Shown: piece after piece, positions 1 through 11,368 of the stretch
Position numbering within the stretch: position 1 is the first letter of the stretch
Layout: each line of letters begins with the position of its first letter
Position numbers and translations under genes: made by a program
Notes under the pieces: generated by a model
The model's input: the letters and a program-made list of their open reading frames with translations, nothing else
What the model was told of the DNA's origin: nothing
Databases searched by the model: none
DNA from: Vibrio parahaemolyticus
GTDB lineage: Bacteria > Pseudomonadota > Gammaproteobacteria > Enterobacterales > Vibrionaceae
Reading direction: 5' to 3'
Length of the DNA: 64,000 nucleotides
Assembly (NCBI RefSeq): GCF_900460535.1
Contig: NZ_UHIL01000001.1
Location: 2,976,001 to 3,040,000 of the forward strand

Positions 1-27
1 AAGGTTATGATTTCTAAATAAAAATAA

Positions 28-55
28 AGCCAGAGGCATTTCTGCGCTCTGGCTT
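28..55. terminator. Probable terminator of dusA
   Basis: Inverted repeat AAGCCAGAG / CTCTGGCTT with an 11-nt loop. Read on the minus strand it is followed by a T-rich run, so it fits as the dusA terminator. It may also end a plus-strand gene that stops at about base 15-21, but that gene lies outside the window. Confidence 0.6.
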
Positions 56-98
56 CGCTGTCCGTAAGTTGGTATTTTTAGCCAACCACTGGTGAATT

Positions 99-1079
99 TT
101 ACACATTCAGCTCTTTTGGAATCTTCGCTAACGCATCCTGTAGCACTTCTAGGCCAGAACCTGGCTTGTGCGCATTTTCACTGATGTGACGACGCCATTG
201 GCGAGCACCCGGCATATTTTGGAACAAACCCAACATATGACGCGTGATATGACCAAGATACGCACCTTTCGCAAGCTGCGCTTCAATGTATGGGTACATC
301 TCTTCAACAATTTCACTGCGCTTCTTCACTGGGGCATTAGAACCAAATAGTTCTTGATCTACCGAGGCAAGCAAGTAAGGGCTTTGGTAAGCTTCACGGC
401 CAATCATCACACCATCTAGGTGCTGGAGGTGCACTTTTGCTTCTTCCAGAGATTTCACACCACCATTAATAGCAATAGTTAAGTGAGAAAAATCTTGCTT
501 CAATTGGTAAGCACGTGGGTAGTCCAGCGGCGGAATCTCGCGGTTTTCTTTCGGGCTCAGACCACTTAGCCACGCTTTACGCGCGTGAATAGTGAACTGC
601 TCACAGCCGCCTTTCTCAGAGACGATCGATACGAAGTCCGTTAGGAACTCATAAGAATCTTGATCGTCAATGCCGATACGTGTTTTAACCGTAACAGGAA
701 CATCAACCACCTCTTTCATTGCAGCGACACAGTCCGCAACCAATTGCGGCTCCGCCATCAGGCAAGCACCAAAGCGACCGTTTTGAACGCGATCCGATGG
801 ACAACCTACGTTTAGGTTGATTTCATCGTAGCCACGTTCTTGCGCCAACTTGGCACACTTGGCCAAATCTTCTGGGTTTGAACCACCCAACTGAAGGGCT
901 AACGGATGCTCCTCTTCGTTGTAAGCGAGGAAATCTCCTTTTCCATGAATGATCGCACCTGTCGTCACCATTTCAGTGTACAGCAGGGTTTCTTTGGTCA
1001 TTAAGCGATGGAAGTAGCGACAATGACGATCGGTCCAATCCAACATTGGTGCTACGGAGAGCCTGCAAGAATGAGTCAT
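99..1079 (-). CDS. dusA: tRNA-dihydrouridine(20/20a) synthase DusA
   Basis: FMN-dependent enzyme that reduces uridine to dihydrouridine at positions 20/20a in the D-loop of tRNAs, using NADPH, in the cytoplasm. The 326-aa product opens with the Dus-type segment [10 protein letters not shown]. The catalytic cysteine is at about residue 93 in [12 protein letters not shown], and a TIM-barrel pattern follows with FTIHARKAW and INGGVKS. The ATG at the 1079 end gives the usual family N-terminus. It is divergent from zur across about 290 bp, an arrangement also seen in enterobacteria. Family assignment is firm, and the DusA subtype follows from the N-terminal sequence and the zur neighbour. Confidence 0.95.
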   Translation of the reverse strand: MTHSCRLSVAPMLDWTDRHCRYFHRLMTKETLLYTEMVTTGAIIHGKGDFLAYNEEEHPLALQLGGSNPEDLAKCAKLAQERGYDEINLNVGCPSDRVQNGRFGACLMAEPQLVADCVAAMKEVVDVPVTVKTRIGIDDQDSYEFLTDFVSIVSEKGGCEQFTIHARKAWLSGLSPKENREIPPLDYPRAYQLKQDFSHLTIAINGGVKSLEEAKVHLQHLDGVMIGREAYQSPYLLASVDQELFGSNAPVKKRSEIVEEMYPYIEAQLAKGAYLGHITRHMLGLFQNMPGARQWRRHISENAHKPGSGLEVLQDALAKIPKELNV

Positions 1080-1372
1080 GATTTAAACACCCGTTTTTAT
1101 GTTGCTAAGGTCGAGCGCAGCAGTACGCTCAAAAAATAAGTCGGGTATTGTATACCCAGTGTCCAGCGGATGCGAGCCTTGTCCATCAATCAAAGAAAAG
1201 TGAACAAGGGACGATTCCGGCACGGTTATCTCGTTCTGTGATGGCTATTCCGGCTTCAGACCCTGTGCGACTTGCTTTAATTCATGATTTTCGTTCTGAT
1301 AGTGGGTAAAATGAAGCATTTCTAAACGAACTTCGTATAGAAATGATTTATCATAGAGCACGTCCGATAGTT

Positions 1373-1837
1373 ATGGTGAAAGGTTTGAACCCAACAATCA
1401 TTGAACAAATTGAAAGTATCTGCGCAGAGCGTGGAGTAAGATTGACTCCGCAACGCCGACGCGTGTTTGAACTCATTTGTTCTAATCGCCGCGCCTCAAG
1501 TGCGTATGAGCTATTGGAGCAACTAAAAGAGAGTGAGCCTCAGGCCAAGCCTCCAACTGTTTATCGAGCGTTAGATTTTCTCTTAGAGCAAGGTTTTATC
1601 CACCGAGTGGAATCGACAAATAGCTTTATTACTTGTTGTTCTTTCAATACTCAACAGCACTTTTTCCAATTACTAATTTGCGATAAATGTGGTGATGTCG
1701 TTGAACTCGAAGATGAGACACTGATATCCTTGTTAGCTGAAAACGCCGAGAAGCATGGATTCAAACTGACCAACCAAGTTATTGAAACTCATGGTGAATG
1801 CCAGGCCTGTTCCTCCGAGACGAAAGAAAAAGTATAG
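1373..1837 (+). CDS. zur: Zinc uptake regulator Zur (Fur family)
   Basis: Zn(II)-sensing Fur-family repressor of zinc-uptake genes. The protein is 154 aa from the ATG at 1373. The winged helix contains GVRLTPQRRRVFELI and PTVYRALDFLLEQGFIHRVE. The structural zinc site is made of CDKC (about residues 103-106) and CQAC (about 143-146). An in-frame ATG at 1343 would add ten residues, MIYHRARPIV, that do not look like Zur; neither start has a strong ribosome-binding site. Zur rather than Fur is favoured by the divergent dusA neighbour and by the lack of Fur's His-rich motif. cheX begins 9 bp after the stop. Confidence 0.88.
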   Translation: MVKGLNPTIIEQIESICAERGVRLTPQRRRVFELICSNRRASSAYELLEQLKESEPQAKPPTVYRALDFLLEQGFIHRVESTNSFITCCSFNTQQHFFQLLICDKCGDVVELEDETLISLLAENAEKHGFKLTNQVIETHGECQACSSETKEKV

Positions 1838-1846
1838 AAGAACGTT

Positions 1847-2308
1847 ATGCGCGCTGAATTTGTAAACCCGTTTTTAGCTTCTTTAATGAACGTGCTAAAA
1901 ACCATGGCTTCTCTTGAGCTGAAGCCACAAAAACCGCGAATCAAGAAGGATGAGATCGCACGAGGTGACGTTTCTGGTTTGATTGGCATGGTTGGCCCAC
2001 AAACACGTGGTTCAATGTCAATTACCTTTGATGAAGCGTTAGCGCTAGAAATCATGCAGAACATGCTTGGTGAGCGTCCAAACGGACTCAACGAAGAAGT
2101 GACCGATATGGTGGGTGAGATCACCAACATGGTTACTGGTGGTGCGAAGCGCATTTTGGCTGAAAGCGGTTTTGATTTTGATATGGCAACACCCGTTGTG
2201 GTATCTGGCCGAGGCCATACGATTCGCCACAAGTGTGAAGGCTCAATAATCATCATGCCTTTCTCTTCCCAGTGGGGAAATGCCTTTATCGAAATCTGCT
2301 TCGAATAA
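1847..2308 (+). CDS. CheX-like chemotaxis phosphatase domain protein
   Basis: A 153-aa single-domain protein of the CheC/CheX/FliY phosphatase superfamily. The signature is GEITNMVTGGAK, with the ExxN catalytic pair at about E91 and N94. It also has GMVGPQTRGSMSITFDEALA and a strand-rich C-terminus. Known CheX proteins dephosphorylate CheY-P; the substrate here is inferred, not shown. It sits only 9 bp downstream of zur and is probably cotranscribed, although no link to zinc is evident. A strong terminator follows. It could instead serve a non-chemotaxis response regulator. Confidence 0.8.
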   Translation: MRAEFVNPFLASLMNVLKTMASLELKPQKPRIKKDEIARGDVSGLIGMVGPQTRGSMSITFDEALALEIMQNMLGERPNGLNEEVTDMVGEITNMVTGGAKRILAESGFDFDMATPVVVSGRGHTIRHKCEGSIIIMPFSSQWGNAFIEICFE

Positions 2309-2317
2309 AAGAGAAAA

Positions 2318-2347
2318 AATAGGTTGGCCAGTGCCAACCTATTTTGT
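2318..2347 (+). terminator. Terminator of zur-cheX
   Basis: Perfect stem AATAGGTTGGC / GCCAACCTATT with a CAGT loop, followed by TTGTTT. It begins 10 bp after the cheX stop. Confidence 0.85.
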
Positions 2348-2364
2348 TTCTGCCTCAGGCAATA

Positions 2365-2396
2365 AAAAGGTCAGCATTTGCTGACCTTTTCTTTTT
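2365..2396. terminator. Bidirectional terminator between cheX and pgi
   Basis: Perfect stem AAAAGGTCAGC / GCTGACCTTTT with an ATTT loop. The flanking A and T runs let it act on both strands, so it serves pgi on the minus strand and backs up the cheX terminator. Confidence 0.85.
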
Positions 2397-2411
2397 CTAT
2401 TCAAACATTCA

Positions 2412-4370
<1,959 letters not shown>

Positions 4371-4790
4371 ATGTGGGCACAAAAAACACTGCAATTAAAA
4401 GCGAGAAGTCGCGGTTTTCATCTAATTACTGATGAAATTGAACAACAATTACCGCAAATACACGATCTTTCAGTAGGTTTGTTACATCTATTTATTCAGC
4501 ATACCTCCGCCAGTCTGACCTTAAATGAGAATGCAGACCCAACTGTGCGCATGGACATGGAAGCGCATTTCAACAAGTTTGTGCCGGAGAGAGCTCCTTA
4601 TTATCAGCACACCTATGAAGGTGATGACGACATGCCAGCACACATTAAAGCATCGCTGCTTGGCAGTAGTGTGACGATACCAATCCAAAATGGTCGATTA
4701 GCATTAGGAACATGGCAAGGTATTTACTTGGGTGAGCACCGAGACTTTGGCGGCAGCCGCCGCATCATTGCAACCATCAATGGCGAGTAA
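4371..4790 (+). CDS. yjbQ: YjbQ family protein (UPF0047), secondary thiamine-phosphate synthase type
   Basis: A 139-aa protein of the YjbQ/UPF0047 family. Its three conserved blocks are all present: [32 protein letters not shown] and [17 protein letters not shown]. Conserved His, Glu and Asp residues in these blocks line a presumed metal or active site. Members have been linked to weak thiamine-phosphate synthase activity; the physiological role is not settled. The ATG at 4371 has AAAGGA nine bases upstream. It is monocistronic, with a terminator right after the stop. Confidence 0.88.
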   Translation: MWAQKTLQLKARSRGFHLITDEIEQQLPQIHDLSVGLLHLFIQHTSASLTLNENADPTVRMDMEAHFNKFVPERAPYYQHTYEGDDDMPAHIKASLLGSSVTIPIQNGRLALGTWQGIYLGEHRDFGGSRRIIATINGE

Positions 4791-4800
4791 GAAGGATAAA

Positions 4801-4835
4801 ACAAAGGCTAACCGTAAGATTAGCCTTTGTTTTTG
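4801..4835. terminator. Bidirectional terminator between yjbQ and the BamA-like gene
   Basis: Stem ACAAAGGCTAA / TTAGCCTTTGT with an 8-nt loop and a TTTTTG tail on the plus strand. The upstream A-rich flank lets it serve the convergent minus-strand gene as well. Confidence 0.85.
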
Positions 4836-4844
4836 TCATCTTGC

Positions 4845-6041
4845 TTAGAAGGGTTGATTGATCATCACTCGGAACGTCCCTTCGTCTGCACCCTTGGCAA
4901 CTTCAGCGCGAACCACAACACCTTCAACTTGGAAACGAACCGCGCCACCGACGCTCCATTTCATGTCTTCATGGAGTGTTTTTAAATCGTATTCATCGGC
5001 AACTCGCCCCACCTCAACAAACGCAACCCATTGCCACCAAGGCATATCGTAGTAATTGAGAATGGGAATGTCGTCCAGAGGCTGCCAGTCTGGTAATACT
5101 CGATATTCGGCAGAATAGTGAATTGCAGAGCGTCCATGGTAACGACCTGCGGTATAGCCTCTCAAACGGTACAACCCACCCAAACGAACTTGTTCTTGCT
5201 CTGGCGGACGACTACAAACAACACCATCACATTGATTCCAAGTTGGTGTGTCGGCTGTATAAAAATCCAAGGCCAGTACTTGTTGATCAAACCAATCACC
5301 AAGAGGCCCCAGCGAGTAATATTGGCTATTTTGGAATTCCCACTTTAGCCACAGATCCTCTGATTGCCCACTTTCTGCGCCCGTCGTCAAATTCAAAGAG
5401 GTATGCGAGCCTCGGGTCGTGTTACGTGCGCTATCGCGGTTGTCCCAATCAAAACCCAATGTAAAACCGTAAGCTTGCTCTTTCTTATCATTGTATACAT
5501 CCAACGCTCGTGAAGAATAAAAAGGCGTCAGCAGGATAGAGCTAACGCCCGACGCCAAAGGCGATGCATTGCGAACGTCGCGGCTGGGTAGAAACGCGCC
5601 TTTCAAACCATGATCGTTCACCGCCCCCCACGGCAACAGGTATTTGAATTCGAACTTATACTTTTGCTCATCACTGTTTGTGATCGTCTGAGATTCAAAC
5701 GACGAATTGTTATCGCCTTGCTCACCTAAGTAATAGGGACTGTCATTAAAACGAGCTTGGTACATCTGAGTACTGAACAGCACATTGGGGGAGAGCGCAT
5801 AATTAAATGCAGAGAGGAAACCAATATAGCTGTCTTTCTCCGAATACAGCCCCATACCAAATAGTGCAGCTTGAGGCTGACCAACCCCTTTAGCAACCCC
5901 CGCAACTCCAACGGTACTGCCCAACGTATCGGTACTGAAATAGAACGGGACAAAGGCTGAGTCTTTCTCTGAACTTAGCGCCGGAGAAGACAAAAAAATG
6001 CTGGCAGAAAGTGCCAGCATTGAGGTGATTCGTTTATTCAT
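4845..6041 (-). CDS. BamA/TamA-superfamily outer-membrane barrel (surface antigen D15-like)
   Basis: A 398-aa predicted outer-membrane protein. Residues 1-23 look like a Sec signal peptide (MNKRITSMLALSASIFLSSPA). The rest is rich in alternating amphipathic strands and ends in Phe (MINQPF), as beta-barrels do. The segment RLRGYTAGRY, at about residues 290-300, resembles the conserved VRGF/Y loop-6 motif of BamA/TamA/FhaC barrels. No POTRA-sized N-terminal region is present, so this is a barrel with at most a short periplasmic segment. It ends next to alr with a 3-bp gap, so cotranscription is likely. The function is unknown. Confidence 0.75.
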   Translation of the reverse strand: MNKRITSMLALSASIFLSSPALSSEKDSAFVPFYFSTDTLGSTVGVAGVAKGVGQPQAALFGMGLYSEKDSYIGFLSAFNYALSPNVLFSTQMYQARFNDSPYYLGEQGDNNSSFESQTITNSDEQKYKFEFKYLLPWGAVNDHGLKGAFLPSRDVRNASPLASGVSSILLTPFYSSRALDVYNDKKEQAYGFTLGFDWDNRDSARNTTRGSHTSLNLTTGAESGQSEDLWLKWEFQNSQYYSLGPLGDWFDQQVLALDFYTADTPTWNQCDGVVCSRPPEQEQVRLGGLYRLRGYTAGRYHGRSAIHYSAEYRVLPDWQPLDDIPILNYYDMPWWQWVAFVEVGRVADEYDLKTLHEDMKWSVGGAVRFQVEGVVVRAEVAKGADEGTFRVMINQPF

Positions 6042-6044
6042 GGA

Positions 6045-7121
6045 TTACTTGGTATATTCCATTTCGACGCGAGGCGTCAATTTGGTCACCAACTCATAAG
6101 CTATCGTACCAATGTGATTCGCAACCTCTTCGACAGGTAATTCTTTACCCCAAAGAATCGCTTCGTCACTGACCTTATCTGTGGCATCAGGACCTAAATC
6201 TACCGTCAGCATATCCATTGATACTCGACCCGCGATCGGTACTGTACGACCATTCACCCACACCGGTGTACCATTGGGTGCACTTCTTGGGTAGCCATCG
6301 CCATAGCCCACTGCAATAACGCCGACTTTTGTGTCGCGTTCACTTGTCCAGATACCACCGTACCCCACGCTTTCACCTTTCTTGACTTCACGAACCGCAA
6401 TAAGATGAGACTTCAACGTCATCACTGGTTGGTAACCCAAATCTTGAGCCGTTTTGTCGCTAAATGGTGATACGCCGTACATAATAATGCCCGGACGAAC
6501 CCACTCTAATTGGCTTTGAGGCCATGCTAATAAACCCGCAGATGCCGCTAGCGAGCGCTCACCCTGACAGCCCGAGGTTAATGACATAAACAGCTCAATT
6601 TGTTGCGGCGTGATGCTACTATCAAGCTCATCCGCACAACCAAAATGACTCATGTATCGCAATGGCTTCGCCACATTCGGGCACGTTTTTAAGCGAGAAA
6701 TGAATTCATCATACTGCTCAGGGCGAACACCCAAACGATGCATACCACTGTCGATCTTCAACCAAACGACCACTGGCGTTTCTAAATCCGCCTGTTCCAA
6801 CGCGATAAGTTGCTCTTCACAGTGCACCACGGTTTGGATGTTGTTCGTCACTAACACAGGCAGATCGCCCGGCGAATAAAAACCTTCTAGCAAGAGAATC
6901 GGCTTTACCACACCACAAGCACGCAGTTGCAGCGCTTCTTCAATGCGAGCCACACCAAAGGCATCGGCATGGTTAGCATGTTTCGCCACATGACGTAGAC
7001 CATGGCCATAACCGTTGGCTTTCACTACCGCCATCACTTTACTTTCTGGTGCTTGCGCTTTCACACGCTGCAAGTTGTGCTGCAACGCAGACAAGTCAAT
7101 GCATGCTTTTGCGGCTTTCAT
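6045..7121 (-). CDS. alr: Alanine racemase
   Basis: PLP enzyme that interconverts L- and D-alanine for peptidoglycan. [10 protein letters not shown] near residue 37 carries the PLP lysine; [12 protein letters not shown] contains the second catalytic tyrosine, and [13 protein letters not shown] is conserved. I use the ATG at 7121 ([17 protein letters not shown]), which matches the family N-terminus. The open frame extends to 7178 with in-frame ATGs at 7130 and 7142, but those add non-conserved residues or run into dnaB. From 7121 the gap to the dnaB stop is 13 bp, so dnaB-alr is a likely operon. Confidence 0.93.
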   Translation of the reverse strand: MKAAKACIDLSALQHNLQRVKAQAPESKVMAVVKANGYGHGLRHVAKHANHADAFGVARIEEALQLRACGVVKPILLLEGFYSPGDLPVLVTNNIQTVVHCEEQLIALEQADLETPVVVWLKIDSGMHRLGVRPEQYDEFISRLKTCPNVAKPLRYMSHFGCADELDSSITPQQIELFMSLTSGCQGERSLAASAGLLAWPQSQLEWVRPGIIMYGVSPFSDKTAQDLGYQPVMTLKSHLIAVREVKKGESVGYGGIWTSERDTKVGVIAVGYGDGYPRSAPNGTPVWVNGRTVPIAGRVSMDMLTVDLGPDATDKVSDEAILWGKELPVEEVANHIGTIAYELVTKLTPRVEMEYTK

Positions 7122-7134
7122 GTAGCTCATAGCA

Positions 7135-8535
7135 TTACTCATCATCAATATCGAATGCTGGACCCGCGTAATTATCAAAGCGCGAGTGTTGTCCTTGGAA
7201 TGTTAAACGCACCGAGCCAATAGGACCGTTACGTTGTTTACCGATAATTATTTCCGCCGTGCCTTTGTATGGGCTATCTGGGTGATAGACCTCATCACGG
7301 TAGATGAACATGATCAAGTCGGCATCCTGCTCGATGGAACCCGATTCACGCAAGTCCGAGTTAACAGGTCGTTTATCCGCTCGTTGCTCTAGGGAACGGT
7401 TTAGCTGCGATAGTGCAACGACAGGCACGTTCAACTCTTTCGCCAGTGCTTTAAGCGAGCGAGAAATCTCGGCAATCTCAAGAGTACGGTTATCGGTTAG
7501 CGAAGGTACGCGCATCAACTGAAGGTAGTCAACCATGATCATTGACAGACCTCCGTGCTCACGAGCAACACGACGGGCACGTGAACGCACTTCGGTTGGC
7601 GTTAAGCCTGAACTGTCATCTATGTACATATTTTTCTTCTGCATCAGGATACCCATGGTAGAAGAAATTCGTGCCCAGTCTTCATCATCCAACTGACCCG
7701 TACGGATCTTGGTTTGATCTACGCGAGACAAGGATGCCAACATACGCATCATCAACTGTTCCGCCGGCATCTCTAGCGAGAAGATCAAAACGGGTTTGTC
7801 TTGCTGCATTGCCGCGTTTTCACACAAGTTCATCGCAAAGGTGGTTTTACCCATCGATGGACGCGCTGCCACGATAACTAAGTCAGAACCTTGGAGACCC
7901 GCGGTCTTTTTGTTGAGGTCAGTAAAACCAGTATCGACACCTGTCACGCCATCTTGCGGCGTTTTGTACAGCAGTTCGATACGTTCTAGCGTCTTTTCTA
8001 GGATGTTGTCGACGTTTTGTGGACCTTCGTTTTCACTGGTGCGAGACTCGGCGATAGCAAAAACTTTACTCTCCGCCATGTCTATCAAATCTTCAGAACT
8101 GCGACCTTGAGGATCGTAACCCGCGTCCGCAATTTCGTTCGCAACACCAATCAAACCACGGACGATCGCACGTTCAGCCACAATATCTGCGTAGGCATTA
8201 ATGTTGGCAGCACTGGGCGTGTTTTTCGCTAAGTCAGCAAGGTAAGCAAAACCACCCACATCTTCTAGTTGCTCGTGTCGCTCTAGGTGCTCAGACAGAG
8301 TGATAAGGTCAAGCGGTTTGCCCGACTCAAGAATGGTTTTCACACCTTCAAAAATAAGACGGTGCGGACGGCTATAGAAATCACTGGCGACAACTCGCTC
8401 AGCAACGGTATCCCAACGTTCATTGTCCAGTAAGAGACCACCAATCACTGATTGCTCTGCTTCTAGTGAGTGAGGTGGCACTTTGATTGCGTCGACCTGA
8501 CTATCTGAAGGTTTGCGATTTCTGTTTTCCGCCAT
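7135..8535 (-). CDS. dnaB: Replicative DNA helicase DnaB
   Basis: Hexameric 5'-3' helicase that unwinds DNA at the replication fork and recruits primase. The protein is 466 aa. The N-terminal DnaG-interaction domain contains [18 protein letters not shown]; the RecA-like C-terminal domain has Walker [14 protein letters not shown], Walker [11 protein letters not shown] and the arginine-finger segment [10 protein letters not shown]. No intein interrupts the Walker region. It is upstream of alr, the same order as in other gamma-proteobacteria. Confidence 0.98.
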   Translation of the reverse strand: MAENRNRKPSDSQVDAIKVPPHSLEAEQSVIGGLLLDNERWDTVAERVVASDFYSRPHRLIFEGVKTILESGKPLDLITLSEHLERHEQLEDVGGFAYLADLAKNTPSAANINAYADIVAERAIVRGLIGVANEIADAGYDPQGRSSEDLIDMAESKVFAIAESRTSENEGPQNVDNILEKTLERIELLYKTPQDGVTGVDTGFTDLNKKTAGLQGSDLVIVAARPSMGKTTFAMNLCENAAMQQDKPVLIFSLEMPAEQLMMRMLASLSRVDQTKIRTGQLDDEDWARISSTMGILMQKKNMYIDDSSGLTPTEVRSRARRVAREHGGLSMIMVDYLQLMRVPSLTDNRTLEIAEISRSLKALAKELNVPVVALSQLNRSLEQRADKRPVNSDLRESGSIEQDADLIMFIYRDEVYHPDSPYKGTAEIIIGKQRNGPIGSVRLTFQGQHSRFDNYAGPAFDIDDE

Positions 8536-8846
8536 GACTTTGCTCGATAACTACTAATGACCCACGATTATAACCTTAAAGTTAACTAAGATGCTTCCCC
8601 GAAGCGACAATTACTTGTTAAGAAATCAACATGCCGATAGCTAGCCTAAACGTTTTAAATTCGCCCCTTTCATCAAAACATATAACCCTTAGATAAAACG
8701 ATTGAAGCGGAAGATTTGATGCAGGTGTCGCCTTAGCAATAAGTGGGAATTCCATTCAGCTCTAATAAAATTTAACCTACCATTGACCCAACAAAATATC
8801 TGTATCAGTATCATGCCCCTCCTTTTTAATTACGTTCGAGGTTGAT
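8536..8846. other. Intergenic region between dnaB and the DUF481 gene
   Basis: About 311 bp between divergent genes. It is AT-rich with no ORF, tRNA or strong hairpin visible. It presumably holds the two divergent promoters, but I cannot place them with confidence. Confidence 0.4.
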
Positions 8847-9611
8847 GTGTCCCGATACTGGTTACTTGGCTTGAGCTTACTGTGCACGACTGCATCGTAC
8901 GCTGAAGAATCAGTACAGCCAGAGCAAAATATTGATGTGCCCAACCCTCTACAAACTGAGGTAGAGTTTGGCTATCAAGCTCACACAGGTAACACGGACT
9001 CTCGTTCCCTGAATGCTCGTTTGAGTGCTGAATATACGTCTGGCAGGCACCGTTCAAACGGTGAATGGAAGTACTACAACCTGTACAAAGACGGCGAAGA
9101 AGACAAACGTTCATCAACATATTCTGTTCAAAGTGACTACAAGTTAGGACCAAAAACCTACTTGTATGGTAGCTTTAAAGGCGTTGATTCGCGCTATAGC
9201 GCCTATTTCAAAGATTACACCTTATCAGGCGGTCTGGGTTATCAGTTTTCCTACACCGAAAACTTTATCTTAGAAGCTGAGATTGGCCCTGGTTTTCGTT
9301 ATCAGGAACCGAACTTGGATGAGATTGATGATGACGATATCGTCTTTCCTAACATCGTTCGTGAAGGCATTTTCCGTGGCAACCTCAATACCACGTGGCA
9401 CGCTCTGGATAACTTGAGCTTTGCCGCTGATATCACGCTTGTTACGGGTAGAAGTAATACGCGAGTGGATAGCGAACTCAGTGTCACTAATGACATTACC
9501 GAAGACATTGCATTGAAACTGGCTCACTCGCGTCAATACCACGATAAAGTACCAGAGGGATTAAGCAAAGCCGACAGTGTGTTCTCCGTCAATCTGCTTT
9601 TCGCGTTTTAA
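8847..9611 (+). CDS. DUF481 outer-membrane protein (YdiY-like)
   Basis: A 254-aa predicted outer-membrane barrel of the DUF481 / salt-induced outer-membrane protein group. Residues 1-19 form a signal peptide ending ASYA before EESV. Repeated strands follow, such as VEFGYQAHTGNTDSRSLNAR, SDYKLGPKTYLYGSFKGVD and LEAEIGPGFRYQ, and the protein ends in Phe (LLFAF). The start is GTG at 8847, chosen because CGAGG lies about 7 bp upstream and the signal peptide begins there. It is monocistronic. The function is not known; the salt link comes from family naming only. Confidence 0.82.
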   Translation: MSRYWLLGLSLLCTTASYAEESVQPEQNIDVPNPLQTEVEFGYQAHTGNTDSRSLNARLSAEYTSGRHRSNGEWKYYNLYKDGEEDKRSSTYSVQSDYKLGPKTYLYGSFKGVDSRYSAYFKDYTLSGGLGYQFSYTENFILEAEIGPGFRYQEPNLDEIDDDDIVFPNIVREGIFRGNLNTTWHALDNLSFAADITLVTGRSNTRVDSELSVTNDITEDIALKLAHSRQYHDKVPEGLSKADSVFSVNLLFAF

Positions 9612-9640
9612 TCTCCAATTTTTATCACTCAATTTCAGAC

Positions 9641-9674
9641 CAAAAAAAAGCACCTCCGAAGAGGTGCTTTTTAG
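9641..9674. terminator. Bidirectional terminator between the DUF481 gene and rplI
   Basis: Perfect stem AAAAAGCACCTC / GAGGTGCTTTTT with a CGAA tetraloop. A and T runs on both sides let it serve the DUF481 gene and the convergent rpsF-priB-rpsR-rplI operon. Confidence 0.9.
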
Positions 9675-9694
9675 TATTTCGTCTTAATACTGAA

Positions 9695-10147
9695 TTACTC
9701 AGCAGCAACAACCTGTACTTTCGCAGTAGCGAAAACTTCAGAGTGAAGTTGAACGCTGATCTCGAACTCACCAGTTGTACGTAGAGCACCTTCAGGAAGG
9801 CGAACTTCGCTCTTAGCAACTTCAACGCCTGCAGCTGTGATAGCTTCAGCGATGTCACGAGTACCGATTGAACCGAATAGTTTGCCTTCGTCACCAGCTT
9901 TAGAAGCGATAACAACTGCTTCTAGAGCGTTAACTTTCTCAGCGCGAGCTTCTGCAGCAGCTAGTTGCTCAGCAACTTTAGCTTCTAGTTCAGCACGACG
10001 TGCTTCGAACATTTCAACGTTGCCTTTAGTAGCCATAACTGCTTTACCCTGAGGGATAAGGAAGTTACGAGCGTAGCCAGATTTAACGTTTACTGTATCG
10101 CCAAGACCACCTAGGTTACCGATTTTATCAAGTAGAATAACTTGCAT
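9695..10147 (-). CDS. rplI: 50S ribosomal protein L9
   Basis: Large-subunit protein that binds 23S rRNA near the L1 stalk. The 150-aa product is close to the usual bacterial length. The N-terminal RNA-binding domain is [20 protein letters not shown], followed by the long connecting helix rich in Glu, Ala and Arg (residues ~40-75) and a C-terminal domain. It is the last gene of rpsF-priB-rpsR-rplI, 33 bp after rpsR, and a strong terminator follows. Confidence 0.98.
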   Translation of the reverse strand: MQVILLDKIGNLGGLGDTVNVKSGYARNFLIPQGKAVMATKGNVEMFEARRAELEAKVAEQLAAAEARAEKVNALEAVVIASKAGDEGKLFGSIGTRDIAEAITAAGVEVAKSEVRLPEGALRTTGEFEISVQLHSEVFATAKVQVVAAE

Positions 10148-10180
10148 TGCTTAATCCTCTTTCTTAATAAACGGAACCGA

Positions 10181-10411
<231 letters not shown>

Positions 10412-10424
10412 CTATCTCCTGATC

Positions 10425-10727
10425 TTAAATTTGAGTAATATTGTCGGCATGTAACACTAATTTCCCAACGCCATTTCGGCCGGTCTGATAAGCGACAAAA
10501 CCACTTACCTTAATGTTACTGCCTTGTACTAAATTCTGAGTAATTGCTTGTGACCTAAGCCCGCTGACGACTACCGGCATACGACAATAAACTTGTCTCG
10601 GTAAATCAGCTTCGATAACAGTAGAGCGATGCTCTAACCAAAACCGACAGTGTTCAATGCCACCAGGGCTTTTGCTACGAATGGGCGGTTTGGCAATGGT
10701 GCCGCTCAGCTCCATTCGGTTGGTCAT
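10425..10727 (-). CDS. priB: Primosomal replication protein N (PriB)
   Basis: Single OB-fold protein (100 aa) that binds ssDNA and, with PriA and DnaT, restarts stalled replication forks. The SSB-like pattern MTNRMELSGTIAKPP, CRFWLEHRS, VYCRMPVVVSG and NIKVSGFVAYQTGRNGVGKLVLHA is evident. Its place between rpsF (8 bp) and rpsR (16 bp) is the standard arrangement in enterobacteria and vibrios. Confidence 0.95.
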   Translation of the reverse strand: MTNRMELSGTIAKPPIRSKSPGGIEHCRFWLEHRSTVIEADLPRQVYCRMPVVVSGLRSQAITQNLVQGSNIKVSGFVAYQTGRNGVGKLVLHADNITQI

Positions 10728-10735
10728 AACAAAAC

Positions 10736-11125
10736 TTACTCAGCAGCTTCTGATTTAGCTTCAGGCTTAGCTTCAGAACGCTCTTCACGACGTGGAGCAC
10801 GCTCTTCTTTTTGCTTAAGCATGATAGATTGCTCAGTGATCGCTGCTTTAGTACGCATGATCATGTTACGTAGAACTGCATCGTTGAAACGGAAAGCAGT
10901 TTCTAGCTCATCGATTACAGCTTGGTCAGCTTCAACGTTCATTAGAACGTAGTGAGCTTTGTGAAGCTTGTTGATTGGGTAAGCCAGTTGACGGCGGCCC
11001 CAGTCTTCTAGACGGTGGATTTTACCGCCAGCTTCAGTGATAGAACCAGTGTAACGCTCGATCATGCCAGCAACTTGCTCGCTTTGATCTGGGTGCACCA
11101 TGAATACGATTTCGTAATGACGCAT
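10736..11125 (-). CDS. rpsF: 30S ribosomal protein S6
   Basis: Small-subunit platform protein that binds S18. The 129-aa product begins [18 protein letters not shown] and contains [19 protein letters not shown] and [11 protein letters not shown]. The C-terminal tail, from about residue 103 onward, is rich in Glu, Lys and Arg, as in the substrates of the RimK glutamate ligase. It is the first gene of the operon, with a canonical promoter about 100 bp upstream. Confidence 0.98.
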   Translation of the reverse strand: MRHYEIVFMVHPDQSEQVAGMIERYTGSITEAGGKIHRLEDWGRRQLAYPINKLHKAHYVLMNVEADQAVIDELETAFRFNDAVLRNMIMRTKAAITEQSIMLKQKEERAPRREERSEAKPEAKSEAAE

Positions 11126-11163
11126 GGGTTGCTCCTTACGGATTATTCAGCTTCCACAAATGG

Positions 11164-11208
11164 CTCAGTCGTCCAGAGGAAGCAAGGAACTAAAGAAAAT
11201 TGACTGAG
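11164..11208 (-). promoter_or_regulatory. Candidate structured leader of rpsF operon mRNA
   Basis: CTCAGTC at 11164-11170 pairs perfectly with GACTGAG at 11202-11208, making a 7-bp stem around a 31-nt apical region between the promoter and the rpsF start. An S6:S18 autoregulatory leader element is known in this position in many bacteria, so this could be it. I cannot confirm the conserved CCG bulge, so identification is tentative. Confidence 0.4.
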
Positions 11209-11222
11209 TTTAAGGAGCACGA

Positions 11223-11251
11223 ATAGTACAGAAAGGCCGCAAAATAGGCAA
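11223..11251 (-). promoter_or_regulatory. Sigma-70 promoter of rpsF-priB-rpsR-rplI
   Basis: On the minus strand, -35 TTGCCT (11251-11246) and -10 TACTAT (11228-11223) are separated by exactly 17 nt. The position, about 100 bp before rpsF, fits a leader-regulated ribosomal operon. Confidence 0.7.
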
Positions 11252-11306
11252 GTGATTATTTGCGCAGCGCGCGGGATATTTTTGTTTGGCTCGTGCCAGA
11301 AACGAC

Positions 11307-11334
11307 AAAGGCTGCCAGCAAAGTGGCAGCCTTT
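11307..11334. terminator. Terminator of rpe
   Basis: Stem AAAGGCTGCCA / TGGCAGCCTTT with a GCAAAG loop, 35 bp past the rpe stop on the minus strand. The U-tract is short, so efficiency is uncertain. Confidence 0.7.
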
Positions 11335-11368
11335 AAAATCAGAGCGTTATAACGCTTATTTTTAGCAC

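Noticed and set aside
1789..2337. A 182-codon minus-strand frame opposite cheX
   Set aside because: It is fully antisense to cheX, which has a clear family signature, and ends inside zur.
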